Below, piece after piece: positions 8,561 through 14,383 of a stretch of 17,798 nucleotides of DNA. How positions within the stretch are numbered: position 1 is the stretch's first letter; every line of letters begins with the position of its first letter. The notes beneath the pieces are model-generated. The model was not told where the DNA came from. It saw only the letters and a list, made by a program, of their open reading frames with translations, and ran no database searches. Origin of the DNA: QHBQ01 sp038230695 (GTDB lineage Bacteria; Chloroflexota; Chloroflexia; QHBQ01); assembly GCA_038230695.1 (NCBI GenBank), contig JBBRMT010000084.1:1-17798 (forward strand). The letters run 5' to 3'. Made by a program: the position numbers and the translations under genes.

Positions 8561-8672
8561 GCGAAACTCCCTACCACCTATACAAATCTGCCCATCCCCA
8601 GGTTAGTTGTTTGTTGGTAACGAGCCGCCTGAAGTGCGTTGCCGAATACGCAGACGATGCTGCGCTTATACA

Positions 8673-8727
8673 ATTGTAGCGGGTAGAGATTAAACTAACG
8701 TGAACCGAAGATGAATATCGGCTGAGA
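8673..8727 (-). promoter_or_regulatory. Activator-type promoter with four 11-bp direct repeats (Pho-box-like), upstream of the amidase
   Basis: On the minus strand, four contiguous 11-bp units occupy 8717-8727, 8706-8716, 8695-8705 and 8684-8694. They begin TCTCA, ATTCA, GTTCAC and TTTAA. After 5 bp comes the -10 box TACAAT (8673-8678). There is no -35 hexamer at 16-18 bp, as in promoters where a PhoB/PhoP-type activator covers the -35. The same arrangement recurs at 11183-11237. The predicted leader to the amidase start is about 265 nt. The identity of the regulator is inference. Confidence 0.6.
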
Positions 8728-8811
8728 AGGTTGCTGCTGTGGGCTTATCTAACGCTTGAGTCTTCATCTGTTGTGCATGACAAACCCACTGCCAGCCCAT
8801 TATAGGGGAGT

Positions 8812-9603
8812 TCACTTATTAGCGGCGCTGTTGGCGCGGCGGTGGGTGCCAAGGTCCATAGCAAACTCCTTGTCGGTGAGCCGCTGGCGCATCGCTTTGC
8901 TGGTCTTGAGCCGGGCGACGATGATGCGATAGATGGTGAGAAAGAGCGCGGTGCTGCCGGTTACCCAGTAGAGGGTGATGGCCCAGGCTTCACCGTTGTC
9001 GGTGCCGCTGAACACGCCGTGCATCAGGGTCATGATGAAGGCGGCGAAGCTAAGGAAGTGCAGCAGCCGCCAGCCCTTAGCGCCAATCCAGCGGCGGGCG
9101 TAGAAGCTGAAGGTGAGCAGCAGCAGCAGGTAGAAGCCGGTTTGCCCCAGCCCCACCCATAGTGGGCGGTACTGACTGGCGGTGAAGGGTATCAGCAGCT
9201 GTGCGATGTTATAGTTGGAATAAGCGTCGCCAAGCAGGATCAGGGCGTGAAACAGGCCAAAAGCGAGGCCAAGTATACTGAAATACTGGTGCAGGTCGAA
9301 GGCAACCGGGCCACCAGGCCAGAGGCGGGCTAGCTTGTTGGTGATCAGCAGGCCCATCACCAGCGACAGCCAGATCAGGATGTAGGCGACGAACGCGCTG
9401 GCCCGCGACATATACCAGAAGCCTTTGGGCGCAACGCCCGTCAGTGATGCGCTCAGGCCCGGCACCCACATGGGCAGGATGAGCAGGGCAAAGGCCGCGC
9501 CACCAACTACGGCAAGCAGAATGGCGACGATTACCTTCCAGGAAAATGCGGGCTTGATGGTGTCGAGTTGCAGTTCAGGGTTGCGGTTGGTTGGGGAAGA
9601 CAT
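8812..9603 (-). CDS. Ferric-reductase-like transmembrane protein (YedZ/MsrQ-type six-helix haem protein)
   Basis: The protein has 263 residues with six hydrophobic helices at about 22-45, 66-88, 102-126, 149-169, 180-200 and 207-230. Two histidine pairs, H105/H119 in helix 3 and H182/H195 in helix 5, have the H-x13-H and H-x12-H spacing of bis-haem ferric-reductase-like domains. No FAD/NAD-binding reductase domain is attached, so it should take electrons from a separate partner. I chose ATG at 9603 because GGAGG at 9610-9614 sits just upstream, inside the end of apbE, and the frame upstream is apbE antisense-style sequence. The gene follows apbE by 5 nt in one operon. MsrQ is a possible identity, but no msrP is present here; a flavin-linked electron-transfer module is an alternative. 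Confidence 0.87.
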   Translation of the reverse strand: MSSPTNRNPELQLDTIKPAFSWKVIVAILLAVVGGAAFALLILPMWVPGLSASLTGVAPKGFWYMSRASAFVAYILIWLSLVMGLLITNKLARLWPGGPVAFDLHQYFSILGLAFGLFHALILLGDAYSNYNIAQLLIPFTASQYRPLWVGLGQTGFYLLLLLTFSFYARRWIGAKGWRLLHFLSFAAFIMTLMHGVFSGTDNGEAWAITLYWVTGSTALFLTIYRIIVARLKTSKAMRQRLTDKEFAMDLGTHRRANSAANK

Positions 9604-9608
9604 AATTT

Positions 9609-10529
9609 TTACCTCCAAAGGTATTGGGCGAGGCGGCTGCTGGGCAACGCGCTGCCATCTTCGAGAACGAGCAGACCTGCAAGGCTGGGGTGGCGTTCCA
9701 GCCACTGCATCCCCGCATCGCTGCCCAGGATGAAGGCCACCTTGGCGGCTACCTCTGCGGCCATCGCATCGCTGGCAATTACGGTGGCGCTCATTACATT
9801 GGTGGCGGCGGGTTGGCCGTTACGCGGGTCAATGATGTGGTGGCGCTCCACCCCACCCTGCTGCCAGCGGCGGTAATCGCGGCCCGAAGTCGCTACTCCA
9901 CCGCGTTCTAGCATCAAAAGTTCCAGTTCTTTATCTGGCGCGAAGGGGTCGGTAATCCCAATCGGCCATTTGCTGCCGTCGGCGCGGGGGCCGCTGATGG
10001 CGATGTCGCCACCAGCATCCACCAGCGCGGGGCCGTATTGCAGCAGGCGGCGCACCGACTGCTGCGCAGCCCAGCCTTTGGCTATCCCGCCAAAGTCGAG
10101 TGTAACACCGGCGGGCAAACAGACGCGATGGTTGCGCCGCAATTCTATGTTGCGCCACTCGCCAGCAATTGTAGGTGAAGGCGGCTTATTGGACTTGCCC
10201 GCCCCTGCCGCTAGCTGGTCGAAGCTGCGGTCATAACCTGCGGCCAGCAAAGCGGACAACAGTGTGGGTACTACTATTCCATCGGTTTGCTGCGCCACTG
10301 TCAACGCCACGCTCAACACTTCCCAGAGCGTCTTGCTGACGGGTACACAGCGACCGCTGCGATTATTTAGTTTGCTAAGGTCGCTGTCGGGGCGGAAGCG
10401 GCTAAGGCTCTGTTCCCACTGCTCGAACCAGGCGGCAACCTGGCCGAGCGCGATGCGGGCCGCTCCATCCTCACTATCTATGGCTGCCATCATCTGGCAG
10501 CCCATCGCCTTGAACTCAATCCTGTGCAT
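9609..10529 (-). CDS. apbE: FAD:protein FMN transferase (ApbE)
   Basis: The protein has 306 residues. ApbE signatures appear in order: SRFRPDSDLSKLN (43-55), LDFGGIAKGWAAQ (144-156), DAGGDI (171-176), GGVATSGRDYRRW (210-222), HHIIDPRNGQP (230-240), and a metal-site-like D254 in the late helix. The family transfers FMN from FAD to a Thr or Ser of a target protein, using Mg2+. No signal peptide or lipobox is visible, so this copy should act in the cytoplasm, unlike many exported ApbE lipoproteins. ATG at 10529 is 3 nt after the stop of the upstream gene, with AGAGG inside that gene's last codons. Its stop lies inside the ribosome site of the next gene, indicating translational coupling. No protein with a typical FMN-acceptor motif is encoded beside it, so the substrate is unclear. 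Confidence 0.92.
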   Translation of the reverse strand: MHRIEFKAMGCQMMAAIDSEDGAARIALGQVAAWFEQWEQSLSRFRPDSDLSKLNNRSGRCVPVSKTLWEVLSVALTVAQQTDGIVVPTLLSALLAAGYDRSFDQLAAGAGKSNKPPSPTIAGEWRNIELRRNHRVCLPAGVTLDFGGIAKGWAAQQSVRRLLQYGPALVDAGGDIAISGPRADGSKWPIGITDPFAPDKELELLMLERGGVATSGRDYRRWQQGGVERHHIIDPRNGQPAATNVMSATVIASDAMAAEVAAKVAFILGSDAGMQWLERHPSLAGLLVLEDGSALPSSRLAQYLWR

Positions 10530-10532
10530 GGC

Positions 10533-10985
10533 TCAACCTCTACGCGAAGAGCGGGTGGTGGTAACAGTCTGGGGCCGTTGCACCACGACTACTGGTGTGT
10601 CGGTCGGCGCAGGCGTGTCGGTGGCTGGCACTGGCGTGTCGGTGGACGTAGCGGGAACTGCGGTTGCGGTTGGCTGCGCCGCGCTGCTGGCGTTAGTCTG
10701 GCTGCTCTGGGCTGCTGGTTGGGTGGCAGTTGGCACGCTATTTATAACGATGTTCACCGTTGGGACGAGCGTGGGCAGTGGAGTTAGCTGCAACTGCGAT
10801 ATGGTGTAGTTGCTGCTAGCCGCTTGAGCCACAGATACGGCGGCGGTGGGGGTGGATTGGTAGCTGGTCGCATTGGCATTGCTGAAGGCGGCCCAGCCGC
10901 CGACGGTTGCCGCCACCGCAGCGGTGGCGATTAGCGCCTTTGCGCCAGGGATGCCCGCATTGGGGCGGCGTTGCTTGGAGGTCAT
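10533..10985 (-). CDS. Membrane-anchored Thr/Pro/Ser-rich protein, first gene of the apbE operon
   Basis: The protein has 150 residues and matches no family I recognise. A basic N-terminus (MTSKQRRP) is followed by one hydrophobic segment at about 15-35, read as a signal anchor. The rest is low-complexity Thr/Pro/Ala/Val sequence with repeats such as ATDTPAPTDTP. The C-terminus ends in VTTTRSSRRG. ATG at 10985 has AAAGGAA 7 nt upstream. The gene is 3 nt from apbE and is preceded by a strong repeat-array promoter. In flavinylation loci this position is often taken by an FMN-binding protein, but no FMN-binding domain or [ST]GAT acceptor motif is seen. A scaffold or spacer for the neighbouring redox proteins is a guess. 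Confidence 0.75.
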   Translation of the reverse strand: MTSKQRRPNAGIPGAKALIATAAVAATVGGWAAFSNANATSYQSTPTAAVSVAQAASSNYTISQLQLTPLPTLVPTVNIVINSVPTATQPAAQSSQTNASSAAQPTATAVPATSTDTPVPATDTPAPTDTPVVVVQRPQTVTTTRSSRRG

Positions 10986-11182
10986 GGTTTAGTTCCTTTC
11001 AGATTGGCAAGGGCGTTTGGTCTTGCCTTAGTTGCACTGCAGTTATGGCTTCGTTGCAGTTCCGGTCAGCGCGATGTTTGGTTTTAGCAAAGGTGTGTGG
11101 ACGGCGGTAAAGCCGCGCCTTCACGGTAGGGGACGAACTTCGGGTTGGCGCTACGTTGTATATGCTCTGCCGTGATGTTGCT

Positions 11183-11237
11183 ATTGTAACAGGCAGGGAT
11201 TAAATAGGGGTGAACCTGAGATGAGAAGACTATGAAC
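11183..11237 (-). promoter_or_regulatory. Activator-type promoter with four 11-bp direct repeats (Pho-box-like), upstream of the apbE operon
   Basis: On the minus strand, 11-bp units at 11227-11237, 11216-11226, 11205-11215 and 11194-11204 begin GTTCAT, TCTCAT, GTTCAC and TTTAAT. Five base pairs later comes TACAAT (11183-11188). The unit GTTCACC is very close to the 11-bp half-site described for actinobacterial PhoP boxes. The alignment with the array at 8673-8727 is ungapped. The predicted start near 11176 leaves a leader of about 190 nt. Confidence 0.62.
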
Positions 11238-11281
11238 CATGAATTGTGCTACACCGCCCGCACTCTGACCCATGCCTGGGT

Positions 11282-11311
11282 TTGACAATAACGGTATTAT
11301 GCTAGTATATT
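11282..11311 (+). promoter_or_regulatory. Sigma70-type promoter of the DUF885-PP2C pair
   Basis: A perfect -35 TTGACA (11282-11287) is followed after 18 bp by TATATT (11306-11311). The predicted start is near 11318, with a leader of about 56 nt. Confidence 0.65.
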
Positions 11312-11317
11312 ATCCAA

Positions 11318-11341
11318 GTCGGTTGGGTTACGAATACCGAC
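11318..11341 (+). promoter_or_regulatory. Dyad at the predicted mRNA 5' end of the DUF885 gene
   Basis: GTCGGT (11318-11323) and ACCGAC (11336-11341) form a 6-bp inverted repeat with a 12-nt loop. It lies immediately downstream of the -10 box, so it could be an operator or a 5' stabilising hairpin. Confidence 0.35.
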
Positions 11342-11373
11342 GTTAAATCCTGGGTGTCTAATTGGAGGAGCTA

Positions 11374-12579
11374 ATGGCCGCCGCAACCGACTTCGATAAC
11401 CTGATTGAAGATTATATTCGTCTTGCCTTTCGCCTGGACAAGCATATCAACGGGCTGGTAGACGCTTACTACGGCCCAGAGACGCTCCGTAGCGAGGTGG
11501 TCGCCGAGGAGCAGCTATCGCTAGATGCGCTGGGGGGGCGGGCCGAGGAATTGGAGCAAGCCTTCGCCGCCCACGACAACCTGCGCGGCAACTTTCTGCG
11601 CCGCCAGGTGCAGGCGATCCGCGCTCAGATTGCCGATACCCTCAGCGACCATCACGCTTATGATTACGTTACCCTGATTCATGAGACGCTCGATGTGACT
11701 GCCGCACAAGTTCCCGCCGAGCAAATTGAAGCCTACCAGAGCGATGTTCGCAAGCTACTGGCCGCGCTGGGCTATCGCCAGGAGCCAGTGGCCGCAATAG
11801 AGGCTTGGGAAAAAGATAACCGTATCACCGGCGAAGGGCTGGCCGACTTCTGCCAGCGCGAGGTGGGCGTGCTGCGACTCGCCACGCAGAAGCGGCTGCC
11901 CTATATGCCGACCAAAGAGACGGCTACCATCGAAGGCGTGTCTGACAAGCCCTGGGGCGCGTACAACTGGTATCTGGGCAATTACACCTCGCGCATCGAA
12001 CTGAACCTCGATGTGCCGATGACCCGCCACTCCGCGCTGGCCCTGCTGCGCCACGAAATCTACCCCGGCCATCACACTGACCACAGCATCCATGAGCGCA
12101 TCTGCTACCGCGAACAGAACCGCCTTGAAGTTAGCATCAAGCTGCTGAACACGCCTGACTGCCCGATTGTGGAGGGGCTGGCTGATGTTGGCTATCTGCT
12201 GCTCGATCAGCACAACCGCGACAGCCAGGCCGAGCAATTGCACCGCACTCTTAGCGACCTGCGCCGCGCCGCTGGGGTTAACGCCTCGCTGCTCTACCAT
12301 CAGCAGGGCGGCAGCCTCGCCGAAGCGATTGCCTACCGCGTCAAGGTTGGCTGGGTGGACGAGCGGCGGGCCACCCAGGCGATGAAGTTCGTTACCCATT
12401 CGCTATGGCGTGGCTACACCTTCACCTACTGGGCGGGTGGTAATTTGCTGGAGCAGGCCATCAATGCCGCCCGCAAGGTGGGGCAGATGGACGCGCTCTG
12501 CCGCCTGCTCTACACCGAACTGCTCACTCCAACCATGCTCCGTGCCGAGCTTAAACGTCTGGGGGTGCTGATTGGCTAA
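11374..12579 (+). CDS. DUF885 family protein (putative metallopeptidase)
   Basis: The protein has 401 residues. It carries the DUF885 signature HEIYPGHH at 227-234 and a second acidic motif VEGLADVGY at 267-275 (E268), which together resemble the metal site of a gluzincin-like peptidase (first His, adjacent Glu, distal His, then a downstream Glu). The N-terminal third is helical and acidic. No signal peptide or membrane helix is seen, so it is probably cytoplasmic. The start is ATG at 11374 with GGAGGAG 4-5 nt upstream; an in-frame TTG at 11362 overlaps that site and is unlikely. The end overlaps the PP2C start by 8 nt. Biochemical activity of most DUF885 proteins is unproven, so peptidase function is inferred from the motif. 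Confidence 0.85.
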   Translation: MAAATDFDNLIEDYIRLAFRLDKHINGLVDAYYGPETLRSEVVAEEQLSLDALGGRAEELEQAFAAHDNLRGNFLRRQVQAIRAQIADTLSDHHAYDYVTLIHETLDVTAAQVPAEQIEAYQSDVRKLLAALGYRQEPVAAIEAWEKDNRITGEGLADFCQREVGVLRLATQKRLPYMPTKETATIEGVSDKPWGAYNWYLGNYTSRIELNLDVPMTRHSALALLRHEIYPGHHTDHSIHERICYREQNRLEVSIKLLNTPDCPIVEGLADVGYLLLDQHNRDSQAEQLHRTLSDLRRAAGVNASLLYHQQGGSLAEAIAYRVKVGWVDERRATQAMKFVTHSLWRGYTFTYWAGGNLLEQAINAARKVGQMDALCRLLYTELLTPTMLRAELKRLGVLIG

Positions 12580-14383
12580 AACTGTGCTGCGTATCGGTTC
12601 GCGCCTGGATGTGGGCATGGCCCGCGACCACCAGGAAGACAGCCTGCGTATCTACCTGCCCGAACAGCAGGCGGTGCAAGAGGAGAAGGGCGCGTTGTTC
12701 ATCATCGCCGACGGGGTAGGAGGCCACCAGGCGGGCGATGTTGCCAGCGCCATCGCCACCGAAACACTAACCGATGCCTACTATGCCAGCGCCAGCCACA
12801 GCGTGGAAGATGCCTTGCGCGAGGCGGTCGCCGCCGCCAACACTCGCATCTACACCGAGGCCCAGGACCGTGCCAGCCAGGCGGGGATGGGCAGCACCTG
12901 CGTCTGCATCGCACTGCGCGGCAGCCATATCGGGGTTGCCAATGTGGGCGACAGCCGCGCCTACATCCTCCGCGGCGGCAAGCTGACCCAGATTTCGCAG
13001 GACCACTCCTGGGTGGCCGACCAGGTACGCAGCGGCCAACTGAGCCAGGAAGAGGCCAATGCCAGCCAGTTCCGCAACGTGCTGACCCAGGCATTGGGTA
13101 GCGGCGAACAGGTCGAACCCAGCGTGCGCGGCCAAACCCTGCGCGAGGGCGACGTGATCCTGCTCTGCTCCGACGGTCTCACCACCATGCTAGACGATAA
13201 CGAAATCGCCGCCTTCATCACCCAATACGACGACCCCCAGGAAGGGTGTGACACGCTGGTAGAAGCGGCCAACCATCGCGGCGGCAAGGACAACATTAGC
13301 CTGATCATCGTGCGGATTGACACCTTGCAGGGCAGTGGCGCTGAGGACGTTAGCACGACCACCGATGACTCTAGCGCCGATGCAACTGCCGTGCATCCTG
13401 TAGAAGCGGAAATCACGCCCACCCTCGCGCAAGCGGCGCAGACCGGCGCATACGTGTCGCCCGCCACCCGCAACACCATGGCTCACAAGGCAGTTAGCGC
13501 CTATCCACCCGCTGCCACCTCTGCGCTTGCCCTCGCATCCGCGCCGCCACGCTCCTCGCGCTGGCCGTTGGCCCTGCTGGTGGTTGCTATCTTCGTCATC
13601 CTTGCCGCGCTATATATATTCTTTCATGATCAGATTGATAGCCTGCTCCAGCCCTTCAACCTCGGCCAGGGTCAACTTGACCCGATTATCGGTGGGGTTG
13701 GCTTGCTGCTAATGCTGCTACTCATCCTGCTGGTGGTGCGTGGTGGGGGCCGATCATCAACTGGGCAGGATAAAACCCGCCCCTACAGCAGTAATGCGGC
13801 GCAACCGAACGAAGCCGCCACAGGTGGTTCGCAGTTCACCGCATCCAACGCCCAGCCCGTAGGTGTAGGGGCGGGATTTATCTCGCCCACTGCCCCACCT
13901 GTATCACCAATCGTTCCTGCTGCGCCGGTCAGCACGATTACGGTCAGCTTCCCCTTCGGCCACGAGGCTTACGATGTTGCGGCGGTGATGGGGGCGGGCG
14001 CAGATGCGCTCGGCTCGTGCGTGCTATCCGCGCCCGCAAACCTGCTAGGCAGCGTGGACGAACTGGGCAAACCAGCCAGTCGCGGCTTCTGGCTCACGCT
14101 GTACGAGCGCAGCAGCGGCGAAAGCACGGTTGCCGTGCTGCTCTCGCCCCGCGCCTACACCGAGGAGTGGAGCGCAGTTACCGCCAGTCTACCCCAGGAT
14201 AAGATGGTGCGTTTCGCCGAGATCCGCCAGATTCGCCCAGGCTTGAGCTTTCAACTGAGCGCAGGACAACTCCACGCCGATGTTAGCATTGGCGACTGCC
14301 ACTACCTGGTGGCTGGTCGCCAGCGCACCCCCGACCACTACCTCGATCAGCTATCGCTGCGCTGCGATGTGACCTACAGCTAA
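12572..14383 (+). CDS. PP2C-type Ser/Thr protein phosphatase with two membrane helices and an unrecognised C-terminal domain
   Basis: The protein has 603 residues. Residues 1-250 are a complete PP2C domain: DVGMARDHQEDS (13-24), ADGVGG with D47, MGSTC (106-110), VGDSRAY (125-131), SDG with D201, and KDN with D240. These are the metal-binding and phosphatase positions. An Ala/Thr/Pro linker (251-328) follows, then two hydrophobic helices at about 331-352 and 371-390, which place both ends in the cytoplasm. Residues 398-439 are encoded by a MITE-like element. Residues 453-603 are a soluble domain I do not recognise. The TTG start at 12572 overlaps the DUF885 stop, with GGGGGTG upstream. The stop codon abuts that of the convergent glycosidase gene. 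PP2C enzymes reverse Hanks-type kinase phosphorylation; no kinase is in the window. Confidence 0.9.
   Translation: MAKTVLRIGSRLDVGMARDHQEDSLRIYLPEQQAVQEEKGALFIIADGVGGHQAGDVASAIATETLTDAYYASASHSVEDALREAVAAANTRIYTEAQDRASQAGMGSTCVCIALRGSHIGVANVGDSRAYILRGGKLTQISQDHSWVADQVRSGQLSQEEANASQFRNVLTQALGSGEQVEPSVRGQTLREGDVILLCSDGLTTMLDDNEIAAFITQYDDPQEGCDTLVEAANHRGGKDNISLIIVRIDTLQGSGAEDVSTTTDDSSADATAVHPVEAEITPTLAQAAQTGAYVSPATRNTMAHKAVSAYPPAATSALALASAPPRSSRWPLALLVVAIFVILAALYIFFHDQIDSLLQPFNLGQGQLDPIIGGVGLLLMLLLILLVVRGGGRSSTGQDKTRPYSSNAAQPNEAATGGSQFTASNAQPVGVGAGFISPTAPPVSPIVPAAPVSTITVSFPFGHEAYDVAAVMGAGADALGSCVLSAPANLLGSVDELGKPASRGFWLTLYERSSGESTVAVLLSPRAYTEEWSAVTASLPQDKMVRFAEIRQIRPGLSFQLSAGQLHADVSIGDCHYLVAGRQRTPDHYLDQLSLRCDVTYS
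13763..13888 (+). mobile_element. 126-bp MITE-like inverted-repeat element, in frame inside the PP2C gene
   Basis: The 26-bp left end (13763-13788, GGGCAGGATAAAACC then CGCCCCTACAG) and right end (13863-13888, GTGTAGGGGCGGG then ATTTATCTCGCCC) are inverted copies matching at 22 of 26 positions. The element is 126 bp, exactly 42 codons, and adds no stop. The bases ACT flank both sides, which may be a 3-bp target duplication. It encodes GQDKTRPY at one end and VGVGAGFI at the other. No transposase is present. Confidence 0.6.

Larger units (their letters stand above)
8403..8811. other. 409-bp intergenic region upstream of the amidase
   Basis: The gap contains, left to right on the plus strand, a single repeat end (8455-8486), a possible 17-codon leader ORF on the minus strand (8507-8560), and a minus-strand promoter with an 11-bp repeat array (8673-8727). 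I saw no terminator-like hairpin just after the ferric-reductase-like gene (8735-8811), so some read-through from the redox operon is possible. Confidence 0.6.
10986..11373. other. 388-bp divergent intergenic region
   Basis: This region separates the minus-strand apbE operon from the plus-strand DUF885 gene. It holds the minus-strand repeat-array promoter (11183-11237), the plus-strand sigma70-type promoter (11282-11311) and a short dyad (11318-11341). The 190-nt leader of the apbE operon has a small GC hairpin near 11104-11118 (GCGG/CCGC), but I recognise no riboswitch. Confidence 0.6.

Noticed and set aside
8799..8804. TATAAT on the minus strand just after the ferric-reductase-like gene
   Set aside because: No -35 at 16-18 bp and no extended TGn; the repeat-array promoter closer to the amidase is better supported.
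11127..11153. GTAGGGGACGAAC-like sequence in the apbE operon leader as another repeat copy
   Set aside because: Only the first few bases match the family and there is no matching second arm.
11362..11364. TTG as start of the DUF885 gene
   Set aside because: It lies on the ribosome site GGAGGAG that serves ATG at 11374.
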